A stretch of DNA of 64,000 bases from Rufibacter hautae. GTDB taxonomy: Bacteria > Bacteroidota > Bacteroidia > Cytophagales > Hymenobacteraceae. Below the pieces are notes generated by a model. It saw only the letters and a list, made by a program, of their open reading frames with translations, was not told where the DNA came from and searched no databases. The DNA lies in contig NZ_VKKY01000001.1 in the NCBI RefSeq assembly GCF_008271695.1, positions 800,589 through 864,588 of the forward strand. Reading direction: 5' to 3'. Both the position numbers and the translations under genes were made by a program. Below are positions 42,722 through 50,595 of this stretch, piece after piece. Each line of letters begins with the position of its first letter. Position 1 is the stretch's first letter.

Positions 42722-43534
42722 TTAGTTCTCCAGTTTTATTTTAGTGTCACCAGACTTGTATTTCACCTCGTCCTTCTCGCGCTTGATCTTGGCGTCATCG
42801 GTCTTGATTTTAGACTCATCCCCGTCTTTTTTCACTTTGGTGGTGCTGGTTTTGAGTTTGGACTCGTCGCCTTCTCTTTTCATCTTGGCATCGCCGGTCT
42901 TAAGCTTGGCCTCGTCACCGTCAATTTTGAGTTTGGAGCCGTCCTGCATTTTGTACCTGGTATCTACGTTGTAGTATTTCTTGCGATTGGCCTCGTACAT
43001 CTTGAACTGCTCTGGGGTCAGGAAGCCTTTCACCTCCATGTCTACATTAGAGTTGATGGACTCCATCTCGCTGTAATACTGAGTTGGGTAATCTTCTGGG
43101 TACCCGGTTACTTCCATGGCGGTAGAAGTTTGCACGGCCGCGCCGCTGTCCATCATAGTATCATCTTCCACTAGCATGTCTTCGCTCATGGTGCTGCTGT
43201 CTGCGGCCAGACCGGCGCTTTGGTTTGTGCTGCTGTAGCGAGTCTCCAGCTCGTTCATCATGCGGGCCCGGTTATACATCACCGTCCTGATTCTTGCCTG
43301 GGCAGCCGCGTCTAATTTCAAGTCCTCGGAGATCTGCGAAGACATGCGAGTCGCCCGTTCTCTTGACTCCCGTTCGTAGTTGTATACCGTAGAGCTGTCG
43401 TTAGTTTCACCGGAGGCGTTGTCTGGGGTATCGCTGTCGTTTTCGTTTGTTTCTGTGGAGGTACCGGCGTCTTCGCGGCACGAGGAGAAAGCAAAGGCTC
43501 CCGCCGCCATACACATCAAGATATACTTTTTCAT
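42722..43534 (-). CDS. lipoprotein with nine C-terminal octapeptide repeats
   Basis: 270 residues. MKKYILMCMAAGAFAFSSCR has a lipobox with Cys19. An acidic/threonine-rich linker precedes a central helical region (about 55-180). Residues 198-269 are nine 8-residue units with consensus D/G-D-x-x-K-hydrophobic-K-x: DGSKLKID, GDEAKLKT, GDAKMKRE, GDESKLKT, STTKVKKD, GDESKIKT, DDAKIKRE, KDEVKYKS, GDTKIKLE, then Asn. Alternate charged and hydrophobic residues suggest short beta strands stacked as a solenoid or hairpins. I know no named family with it. It has its own terminator. Confidence 0.8.
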   Translation of the reverse strand: MKKYILMCMAAGAFAFSSCREDAGTSTETNENDSDTPDNASGETNDSSTVYNYERESRERATRMSSQISEDLKLDAAAQARIRTVMYNRARMMNELETRYSSTNQSAGLAADSSTMSEDMLVEDDTMMDSGAAVQTSTAMEVTGYPEDYPTQYYSEMESINSNVDMEVKGFLTPEQFKMYEANRKKYYNVDTRYKMQDGSKLKIDGDEAKLKTGDAKMKREGDESKLKTSTTKVKKDGDESKIKTDDAKIKREKDEVKYKSGDTKIKLEN

Positions 43535-43686
43535 AATCTATTTCTTAAATGGAACATCTTTAACCAAGTAGCTTAGCTCATTCCAGCAGTTTTACGCAAC
43601 CCTATTTCGCAGGTTACCCAACAATTGGACTTAACCCACATCAACGCTTCTACTGCCGCATCCGCTAAAAAGACTTATAAAAACCA

Positions 43687-43737
43687 AAAACCCCGTTTTG
43701 AGGCCATTTTAGCGAAAACAGCTTCAAAACAGGGTTT
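43687..43737. repeat. GGCCTGTTTT-type palindrome, copy 17
   Basis: CCCCGTTTTGAGGCCATTTT pairs imperfectly with AAAACAGCTTCAAAACAGG; outer AAACC/GGTTT extends the stem. It lies between two minus-strand genes. Confidence 0.6.
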
Positions 43738-43797
43738 GTACTTTGGCTAAAAAATCACCAAAAGAATTTTAGATCAATGCTAATGCCCATCGGCTTC

Positions 43798-45027
43798 TTA
43801 GGCTCGCTTGAATTCAAACACGGTGATCTCAGGCAGGAAGCCCACGCGCCCGTGGTAGCCCAGGAATCCCAGACCCACGTTCACATACAAATGCTGCCTG
43901 CCTTTCTTGTACAGGCCAGCCCATTGTTTGTACACGTACTGCACGGGGCTCCATTTAAAACCGGGGATGTTCACGCCAAACTGCATGCCGTGGGTGTGGC
44001 CAGACAACATGAGGTCAATATCCTGGTAGTTGATGTTCACTTCGCCATCCCAGTGCGAGGGGTCATGAGAAAGCAGGATCTTGAACGGATACTTTTCTGT
44101 GCCGGCATAAGCCTTAGACAGGATCCCGTATTTGGGGAAATTCATGCGGTGGCCCCAGTTCTCCACCCCCAACAGGGCAATCTGCTGCCCGTCGCGCTCC
44201 AGCACCCGGTGCTCATTCATGAGGATATCCCAGCCCGCCCGGCGGTGATGGCTGATGAGCGTGTTCAGGTTCTTCATCTTCTCCTCGCGGCTTTCCCAAG
44301 CCACATAATCGCCGTAGTCATGGTTACCCAGAATGGAGAAGACGCCGCTGGGGGCTTTGATTTTGGCCAGCGTAGGGATATACGGCTCCACCTCAGAGGC
44401 CACGTTGTTCACCATATCGCCGGTGAACACCACCACATCGGCGGCCTGCTTGTTGATGATGGCCACTGCTTTCTCCAGCGGCTCGTTGGAATGGAAACTA
44501 CCCGAGTGCATGTCAGTGATCTGCAGCAACCGGAAACCGTCAAAGGCCGGTGGCAGGTTGGGGAACCTGAGGGTCACTTTCTTCACCTGGTAGTCATAGG
44601 CGCCTTTCACCATTCCCCAGATTAGCGCCCCAAACGGAAGCGCGCCCATCACCAAAGCCAACTGGCTCATGAAACGGTGCCTAGACACATCAAACTTCGG
44701 GTTCTCGGGGCCTCGTACCGCGTTGGACACCCACTGCGTGAGGCGCACCAGATCATCCAGTAACAGGAATAGCACGATCACCACCTTGGAAATGAACAGG
44801 ATGAAGAGCACGTTGGCTACCTGCATGCGCGTGGGATTGGGCGCCGAGCCCCGGGTGAGCAAAGCCAGCAGCAGCGTGCCCAGGGTAAACAAACTGATGG
44901 CCCAGTAAATGATGTAAGCCGCCTTGCGGGCCCCGGGCGAAAAAGTGGCGGCCACCGTACGTACCGCCTGGAAAACGTAAATATCTATGAGTAAAACGAG
45001 TATTAACGTGATGATCAATCTGGTCAT
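43798..45027 (-). CDS. membrane metallophosphoesterase (YkuE/LpxG-like)
   Basis: 409 residues. Four membrane helices lie in the first 145 residues (for example TRLIITLILVLLIDIYVF and VIVLFLLLDDLV). The phosphoesterase fold follows from about residue 160: ITDMHSGSF (D-x-H), FTGDMVNN (GDx), ILGNHDYGDYV (GNHD), LLSHDPSHW, and LSGHTHGMQFG (GHTH). These are the five metal motifs of the calcineurin-like superfamily. It resembles membrane-bound members such as YkuE and LpxG; the substrate, perhaps a lipid diphosphate, is unproven. The radC gene diverges from it. Confidence 0.88.
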   Translation of the reverse strand: MTRLIITLILVLLIDIYVFQAVRTVAATFSPGARKAAYIIYWAISLFTLGTLLLALLTRGSAPNPTRMQVANVLFILFISKVVIVLFLLLDDLVRLTQWVSNAVRGPENPKFDVSRHRFMSQLALVMGALPFGALIWGMVKGAYDYQVKKVTLRFPNLPPAFDGFRLLQITDMHSGSFHSNEPLEKAVAIINKQAADVVVFTGDMVNNVASEVEPYIPTLAKIKAPSGVFSILGNHDYGDYVAWESREEKMKNLNTLISHHRRAGWDILMNEHRVLERDGQQIALLGVENWGHRMNFPKYGILSKAYAGTEKYPFKILLSHDPSHWDGEVNINYQDIDLMLSGHTHGMQFGVNIPGFKWSPVQYVYKQWAGLYKKGRQHLYVNVGLGFLGYHGRVGFLPEITVFEFKRA

Positions 45028-45177
45028 GTTCTTCTATAAAAGCTGATTCAATGCGACAAAGCTAATTTTCCTTAACGAAGGATGTACGTGTTATTGTAGC
45101 TGCCCGGTGAACTATTTCTGAAGCATATAAATTATACAAGAAATTTTATTCTGAATTCAATAAAAACTATTAACCGT

Positions 45178-45882
45178 ATGTCTACGCTTTACGCCACCGC
45201 ACCGCTCTCCATTAAATCCTGGGCCGAGGAAGACCGCCCGCGCGAAAAACTCCTGCTCAAAGGCCGCGCCGCCCTCTCCGATGCCGAACTGATTGGCATC
45301 CTCATCGGGTCTGGCACGGCCAAACTGAGTGCTGTGGACGTAGCCAAACTCATCCTCAGCGCGGTAGACAACGACCTCAATGCCCTGGCCCGGCTTACCG
45401 TGAAGGAACTGCAGAAACACAAAGGCATCGGCGAAGCCAAGGCCATCTCCATTGTGAGCGCGCTGGAACTGGGCCGAAGACGCAAAGAAGCCGCCCCTGC
45501 CGTGAAAACCCGCATCACCTGCTCCACTGATATCTACGACTACATCCGTCCGCACCTGCTGGACCTGCCATACGAGGAGTTCTGGATCATCCTGCTTAAC
45601 CGTGCCAACACCATCATGAAGAAGATCCAGATCAGCACCGGCGGCGTGGCCGGCACCGTTGCCGATCCCAAGATCATCTTCAAACACGCCCTGGAGAACC
45701 TGGCCAGCGCCATTATCCTGGTGCACAACCACCCCTCGGGCCAACTGAAACCCAGCGCCGCCGACATCTCGCTCACCAAAAAACTACAGGAAGCCGGCAA
45801 AGTACTGGACCTGCCCATTCTGGACCATCTCATCTTCACCGATAACAGCTACTACAGCTTCGCGGACGAGGACCTTCTTTAA
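45178..45882 (+). CDS. radC: RadC-family JAB domain protein
   Basis: 234 residues. An N-terminal helix-hairpin-helix region (LGIGEAKAISIVSALELG, residues about 80-97) is followed by the JAB/MPN domain (residues about 110-234) with NHPSGQLKPSAAD giving the HxHxxxxxxxxxxD metal motif (LVHNHPSG). RadC was named for DNA repair, but its biochemical role is not settled. A hairpin at 45922-45953 may end the transcript. Confidence 0.93.
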   Translation: MSTLYATAPLSIKSWAEEDRPREKLLLKGRAALSDAELIGILIGSGTAKLSAVDVAKLILSAVDNDLNALARLTVKELQKHKGIGEAKAISIVSALELGRRRKEAAPAVKTRITCSTDIYDYIRPHLLDLPYEEFWIILLNRANTIMKKIQISTGGVAGTVADPKIIFKHALENLASAIILVHNHPSGQLKPSAADISLTKKLQEAGKVLDLPILDHLIFTDNSYYSFADEDLL

Positions 45883-45921
45883 GAATTGCTGATTGTTAAT
45901 TGCCCATTGCTTTGTCTGTCT

Positions 45922-45953
45922 GGAAGGCAGCTGCTGAGAAGTGGCTGCCTTTC
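45922..45953 (+). terminator. possible terminator of radC
   Basis: AAGGCAGC (45924-45931) pairs with GCTGCCTT (45944-45951) followed by TC; the T run is short. Confidence 0.45.
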
Positions 45954-46014
45954 TACTTGAAGGCACTTTCCTAAAAAAACAGGCCAGAAATAGTAATTTT
46001 GTGCCCATCAGGCC

Positions 46015-46187
46015 CGTAGCGTCGTTACCCTGTAACGACGAGGTGCTACACCGCAAGCCTGTTTCAACGAAGCCCAAAAAAGTGATTTGCAACAGACACC
46101 TTATTTAATTGCATTTAGAATAGGTCTTTGCAAAGAGAGGCGGTATTGTTTCATAGCGCCACGTCGTTACAGGGTAACGACGCTACG
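46015..46187. repeat. 26-base perfect inverted repeat flanking a 121-base spacer
   Basis: Arms 46015-46040 and 46162-46187 are exact reverse complements (starting CGTAGCGTCGTTACCCTG), and each contains an inner near-palindrome with CGTTAC and GTAACG. The spacer has no coding frame. It looks like a small repeat-bounded, possibly MITE-like element in the radC-DUF1684 gap. Confidence 0.8.
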
Positions 46188-46226
46188 TTTTCTTGGGGCC
46201 TGTTTTTAGAAAAATAGGCCAAAAAC
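46187..46226. repeat. GGCCTGTTTT-type palindrome, copy 18
   Basis: GTTTTCTTGGGGCCTGTTTT, a short centre, and AAAATAGGCCAAAAAC: a good core, at the right end of the 26-base inverted repeat. Confidence 0.6.
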
Positions 46227-46288
46227 GCTTGTCTGCATTTCTGTATTGTTTTCTTTCCGACCTTTGCGCCTTCAACCTGCCTTAGTTC

Positions 46289-46894
46289 ATGAAAGGATTT
46301 AAATACATCATTCTTATTGGCGTGCTGCTCATTGTAGGCTATCTGGTAAAAGACCTGTTCTACAACGATGAAAGCTACAACCAGGCCGTCCTTAAATTCA
46401 GGGAAAACAAGGACCTCTCCTTCCGAAGCCTTACCCGCTCTCCCCTCCCCGATTCTTTGCGCCGCTCCTTCAACAAGCTCAATTACTACGCCCCGGCCCG
46501 TGATTTTGAGGTCGCCGCTGATTTCACGGCCATCGAAGGCAAGGAACCAATTGCCATGCCCATGACCACCGGCACTCAGGAACCGTATTTTGTAAAAGGC
46601 AAAGCCTCTTTTGAACTGGAAGGCCAGACGCACACGCTCACTTTGTTCCAGAAAGCCGGCTCCACCTCAGACACGCTGTTCATCCCCTTCACCGACCAAA
46701 CCAATGGCTTCGAGACCTACGGCGGAGGCCGCTACCTGGACGCAATTCCCAATGGGCAAACCATTGTGCTGGATTTCAACAAAGCCTACAATCCTTTCTG
46801 CGCCTACAATCCGCAGTTCGCCTGTCCCATGCCTCCCGCCGAAAACCGCCTGAAGGTGAAAATCCCGGCCGGCGAGCAAGCGTTTGCCAAGTAA
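46289..46894 (+). CDS. DUF1684 family protein
   Basis: 201 residues. An N-terminal hydrophobic segment (YIILIGVLLIVGYLV, about residues 6-20) is a signal anchor. The rest matches DUF1684: LTRSPLPDSLRRSFNKLNYY, then FTDQTNGFETYGGGRYLDAI, and FNKAYNPFCAYNPQFACPMP. The family is found in Bacteroidota and other bacteria and has no known function; the mature part is probably periplasmic. GACCTTTG upstream is a partial -7 box. Confidence 0.88.
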   Translation: MKGFKYIILIGVLLIVGYLVKDLFYNDESYNQAVLKFRENKDLSFRSLTRSPLPDSLRRSFNKLNYYAPARDFEVAADFTAIEGKEPIAMPMTTGTQEPYFVKGKASFELEGQTHTLTLFQKAGSTSDTLFIPFTDQTNGFETYGGGRYLDAIPNGQTIVLDFNKAYNPFCAYNPQFACPMPPAENRLKVKIPAGEQAFAK

Positions 46895-46940
46895 ACTTGG
46901 CAAGTCCTGAGTTCTGAGTCTTGAGTCTTGATTTCTGAGT
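46895..46940. repeat. low-complexity GAGTTCTGA repeat
   Basis: Short degenerate tandem units such as CTGAGTTCTGAGTCTTGAGT follow the DUF1684 stop. A similar GTTCTGAGTTCTGAGT lies at 63628-63643, also just upstream of a CGCTGGCGC inverted repeat. Confidence 0.5.
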
Positions 46941-46944
46941 TATT

Positions 46945-47052
46945 CGCTGGCGCAAGCGTCCCGCTCGTGTCCGTACTTGATGGATTGCTTTCTCTGATTC
47001 TAAAAGAGGATCAGAAATACGTGCGGACACGAGCGGGACGCTCGCGCCAGCG
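46945..47052. repeat. CGCTGGCGC inverted repeat with 32-base arms
   Basis: Arms 46945-46976 and 47021-47052 pair at 30 of 32 positions with a 44-base centre. The same core is found at 63701-63845. Confidence 0.8.
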
Positions 47053-47137
47053 GAGGAAATCACTTGTTGTCTATGCTTGACCGCTGGTTCAAAAGACCTC
47101 GTATTGTTTGGTGGACCTACAATCCTTTCTGTCATTG

Positions 47138-47176
47138 CTGTTTCAAGCTTGTTTCCGCAAAAATAGCTCAAAACCG
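47138..47176. repeat. GGCCTGTTTT-type palindrome, copy 19
   Basis: CTGTTTCAAGCTTGTTTC pairs imperfectly with AAAAATAGCTCAAAACCG. It is the second element of the long gap before pheT. Confidence 0.5.
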
Positions 47177-47267
47177 TCCGCACCCCTTCTAATCAAGGTA
47201 TTAAAGCCATTGGATTAGGTTTTCCACAAAATAACGCCCTGATTTCTCCATCTTAACCAGTTTTTGG

Positions 47268-47275
47268 TAATTTTG
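47268..47275 (+). promoter_or_regulatory. possible -7 box of pheT
   Basis: TAATTTTG is an exact TAnnTTTG box 68 bases before the pheT ATG; no clear -33 box. Confidence 0.4.
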
Positions 47276-47343
47276 AAAATTGTAGCCGCAAAACGGCTAT
47301 AGGTGCGGCGTGGCTGCACCTGTCACACCCTGAGAAGAACACC

Positions 47344-49758
47344 ATGCGCATATCACTGGATTGGCTGAAGACCCTTATTTCTATAGATAAACCCGCCCAG
47401 GAAGTGGGCAAACTCCTTACTGATGCCGGCCTGGAGGTAGAAGGCATTGAAACAGTAGAGGTAGTGGCCGGCGGCCTCAAAGGCATGGTCATTGGCGAAG
47501 TACTCACCTGCGCCAAACACCCCGATGCAGATAAACTGAGCGTGACCACTGTGGATACCGGCGAAGGCGAACCCAAGCACATTGTCTGCGGCGCCTCCAA
47601 CGTAACGGCGGGTCAGAAAGTAGTCATCGCTACCGTAGGCGCCACCTTGTACCCGGCTGGGGGCGAGCCTTTCCAGATAAAAAAATCAAAAATCAGAGGT
47701 GCCGTGTCTGAGGGCATGATCTGCGCCGAGGACGAACTTGGCCTAGGCACCGACCACTCCGGCATTATGGTGCTGGACACTGATTTGCCTAACGGAACCC
47801 CGGCGGCCCAGTACTTCGGGTTGGCTTCTGATGAGGTATTCGAGATTGGTTTGACGCCTAACCGCGCGGATGCCGCCTCACACCTGGGGGTAGCCCGTGA
47901 TCTGCAGGCCTTGCTCAAAACACCATACCAACTGCCCGACCTAAACAACTTCAAAGTAGCCAATACCAATCTGCCCATCTCGGTGGAGGTGGAAAACCCT
48001 GAGGCTTGTCCGCGCTATGCAGGCGTGACCGTTTCTGGCGTGAAAGTGCAGGAGTCGCCTAAGTGGTTGCAGCAACGGTTGAGAGCCATTGGCTTGTCGC
48101 CGATCAATAACGTAGTGGACGTGACCAATTACGTGCTGCACGAACTGGGCCAGCCCATGCACGCCTTCGATGCCGAGAAGATTAAGGGCGGTAAGATCAT
48201 TGTGAAGAACGCTACCGAGGGTGACAAATTCACTACCCTGGACAGCGTGGAGCGTACCTTGCGCGCCGAGGACCTGACCATCAGCAACGCCGAGGAGCCA
48301 ATGGTGCTGGCGGGCGTGTTCGGCGGCTTGCAGGCCGGTGTGACTGAGGCTACCCAGAATATCTTCCTGGAAAGCGCTTACTTCGCCCCAGCTGGCATCC
48401 GGAAAACTTCTCAGAACCACGGCATCAAAACCGATTCTTCGTTCCGCTTTGAGCGCGGCACAGATCCGAACATGGTTATCACGGCCCTGAAAAGAGCCGC
48501 TTTGTTGATTCAGGAAGTTGCCGGTGGCGAGATTTCCTCTGAGATTGTGGATGTGTACCCTACCCCGGTGGCGCCAACGCAAATTCGCGTGAGCTACGCC
48601 CGCGTGCACCAACTCATCGGCCAGCATATCGGCGAAGCCAGAATCAAAGAGATCTTGACGGATTTGGGCATCGGGATTGAGGAAGAAACCGCCGAGGACT
48701 TGCTCCTGTCCATTCCGCCGTACAAAGTGGATGTGACCCGCGAGGCCGATGTGGTGGAGGAGGTGCTGCGCATCTACGGCTATAACAACATCCAACTGAG
48801 CCAGAACCTGGCCGCCAGTTTCCTGGCTAAATTCCCCAACCCTGACCCGGAGGTGATCACCAAGCGCATCGCCGATGCGCTGGCAGCCAACGGCTACCTA
48901 GAGACCATCACCAACTCGCTCACCAATTCCAACTACTACAAAGACGCGGAGGGCAACACGCCGGCCGACCTGGTTCCTATTCTGAACTACAACTCAGAAG
49001 ATCTGGACGCCATGCGCCTGACCTTGGTGTACTCAGGTTTGGAAGTTTTAAGACACAACATCAACCGCCGTCAGCGCGACCTGAAGGTGTTTGAGATTGG
49101 CAAGGTTTACCGGAAAGAAGGCGAGAAATACAAAGAGAACAACTACCTGGCCTTGTTCATGACCGGTAACCGCGCGGCCGAGAGCTGGCAGCAGGCGACC
49201 GCCAAAGCCACTTTTCATGACCTGGCCGGACAAGTGCAGCAGGTATTGACGCTTTGCCGCCAACCCAATTACACGACCCAGCCTACCCAGCACCCGTACC
49301 TGGCGGGCGGCGTGACTTACGTGAAAGGCGATGTGACCCTGGGCCACATCGGATTACTGAAAGACAGCGTGTGCAAGCAGGTAGACGTGAAGGAGCAAGT
49401 GTGGTACGCAGAGCTGAATTGGGATTATTTGTTGCGCAACTACAAAGAGAAGCTGGTATTTGAGGAGTTGTCTAAATTCCCCGAAGTGCGCCGCGACTTG
49501 TCATTGGTGGTGGAAAAATCCGTATCTTTTGACCAGATCAGGCAGGTGGCCCAGCGGGTGGAGCGGAAAATTCTGCAAGACGTGAACGTGTTTGACGTCT
49601 ACGAAGGGGATAAGATTGAGAGCGGCAAAAAAGCCATCGCCATCAGCTTCACCCTGCAGGACAAAAACCAAACGCTCACCGACAAAGTGATTGATTCTAC
49701 CATGAATCGCCTGATGCAACAGTTTGAGCACCAACTAGGAGCCGTAATCCGGAAGTAA
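47344..49758 (+). CDS. pheT: phenylalanine-tRNA ligase beta subunit
   Basis: 804 residues, the length of PheT. The tRNA-binding EMAP-like domain is at about 38-150 (VIGEVLTCAKHPDADKLSVT); then the B3/B4 editing domain (ISVEVENPEACPRYAGVTVS, residues about 210-390), B5 (about 405-480), the catalytic-like core (about 490-700) and the FDX-ACB anticodon-binding domain at the end (FEELSKFPEVRRDLSLVVEK, residues about 708-804). With PheS (not in the window) it charges tRNA-Phe. A coiled-coil gene starts one base after its stop. Confidence 0.97.
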   Translation: MRISLDWLKTLISIDKPAQEVGKLLTDAGLEVEGIETVEVVAGGLKGMVIGEVLTCAKHPDADKLSVTTVDTGEGEPKHIVCGASNVTAGQKVVIATVGATLYPAGGEPFQIKKSKIRGAVSEGMICAEDELGLGTDHSGIMVLDTDLPNGTPAAQYFGLASDEVFEIGLTPNRADAASHLGVARDLQALLKTPYQLPDLNNFKVANTNLPISVEVENPEACPRYAGVTVSGVKVQESPKWLQQRLRAIGLSPINNVVDVTNYVLHELGQPMHAFDAEKIKGGKIIVKNATEGDKFTTLDSVERTLRAEDLTISNAEEPMVLAGVFGGLQAGVTEATQNIFLESAYFAPAGIRKTSQNHGIKTDSSFRFERGTDPNMVITALKRAALLIQEVAGGEISSEIVDVYPTPVAPTQIRVSYARVHQLIGQHIGEARIKEILTDLGIGIEEETAEDLLLSIPPYKVDVTREADVVEEVLRIYGYNNIQLSQNLAASFLAKFPNPDPEVITKRIADALAANGYLETITNSLTNSNYYKDAEGNTPADLVPILNYNSEDLDAMRLTLVYSGLEVLRHNINRRQRDLKVFEIGKVYRKEGEKYKENNYLALFMTGNRAAESWQQATAKATFHDLAGQVQQVLTLCRQPNYTTQPTQHPYLAGGVTYVKGDVTLGHIGLLKDSVCKQVDVKEQVWYAELNWDYLLRNYKEKLVFEELSKFPEVRRDLSLVVEKSVSFDQIRQVAQRVERKILQDVNVFDVYEGDKIESGKKAIAISFTLQDKNQTLTDKVIDSTMNRLMQQFEHQLGAVIRK

Positions 49759-49759
49759 G

Positions 49760-50056
49760 ATGTCTGACCAATCCTATCTGCAGCAGATTCAGTCCATTGA
49801 GGGCAAAGTGCACCAACTGGTACAGCAGTACCAGGCCGGGCAGGAACGGCTACAGGCCGCCCACCAGGAAATAGCGCGCCTCCAGCAGGTGATTCAGGAA
49901 AAAGATGCTGAGATAAAAAATTTTCAGAATCAAGATAATATTAGTAAAATTGTACAAACCATAGCAGTAGACACTACCAATTCAACGGAGTTGAAGCTAA
50001 AAATAAACGAGTACTTGCGCGAAATTGACAAGTGCATCGCTTATTTAAAAGAATAG
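49760..50056 (+). CDS. coiled-coil protein between pheT and zapA
   Basis: 98 residues. A Gln/Glu-rich helix (LQQIQSIEGKVHQLVQQYQA, residues about 6-62) predicted to form a coiled coil, followed by a conserved-looking segment (STELKLKINEYLREIDKCIA). No signal or membrane segment. The ATG lies one base after the pheT stop, so it is translated from the same message. Its position next to zapA suggests a division-related partner, perhaps like ZapB, but this is only inference. Confidence 0.78.
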   Translation: MSDQSYLQQIQSIEGKVHQLVQQYQAGQERLQAAHQEIARLQQVIQEKDAEIKNFQNQDNISKIVQTIAVDTTNSTELKLKINEYLREIDKCIAYLKE

Positions 50057-50059
50057 AAG

Positions 50060-50215
50060 AACGGGTTGTCTGGTTGCGGTTGTTGTTTGTTCTCTTTTTA
50101 AAACGCGTGCCCGCACGCTGATATACCAATTTAGAACCCTAGGCTTGAGATGCGGAACTTTTACTTTTTGATTACCACGCACTGCAACCTTCTGACCAAC
50201 AAACGCGCCACAGCA
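50060..50215 (+). ncRNA. possible 6S-like RNA (6S-Flavo type) between coiled-coil gene and zapA
   Basis: A 179-base gap. GGTTGC (50072-50077) pairs with GCAACC (50184-50189), and GTTG (50065-50068) with CAAC (50197-50200) further out; an alternative is GTTTGTT with AACAAAC. A small hairpin GCGTG/CACGC lies at 50105-50118. 6S RNA is encoded beside zapA in many bacteria, and Rfam has a Bacteroidota 6S-Flavo family. Exact ends are not known. Confidence 0.42.
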
Positions 50216-50235
50216 GCCCTTAACAGCATCTGGAC

Positions 50236-50526
50236 ATGAGTGAGTTATCTATACGCATCAAGATAGCCGACCGCGAATATCCAATGCGGGTAAACGAGGA
50301 CGAGGAAGAAAGGCTGCGGCAGGCCGGAAAATACCTGAACGAGCGCCTGAGAATGTTCCGGGAAGAGTTCGGGATTCATGACAAGCAGGATCTGCTGGCC
50401 ATGATTGCGCTGGAAACCGCCGCTGATAAAATAAAGACGGAGGACGCCTCCGTTGAAATCCAACTCACGTTGGAGCAGAAACTCGCATCTTTGAACCAAC
50501 TGCTTTCTTCTCTGCAGCTCGGATAA
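50236..50526 (+). CDS. zapA: cell division protein ZapA
   Basis: 96 residues. LSIRIKIADREYPMRVNEDE begins the ZapA globular domain, and EERLRQAGKYLNERLRMFRE with DLLAMIALETAADKI make up the dimerising helices; the rest (LEQKLASLNQLLSSLQ) is coiled coil. It promotes bundling of FtsZ at the division ring. It lies between the coiled-coil gene and rny. Confidence 0.93.
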   Translation: MSELSIRIKIADREYPMRVNEDEEERLRQAGKYLNERLRMFREEFGIHDKQDLLAMIALETAADKIKTEDASVEIQLTLEQKLASLNQLLSSLQLG

Positions 50527-50595
50527 TCAACCGTCCGCTCCGCTTAAAATTGGCCAAGTGTCATTGCTATACTTTAACCCTTTAAAGTTATAGTT

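Noticed and set aside
50028-50060. sigma-70-like TTGACA promoter before the candidate small RNA
   Set aside because: No TATAAT-like or TAnnTTTG box at a suitable distance; TTGACA falls inside the coiled-coil gene and is probably chance.
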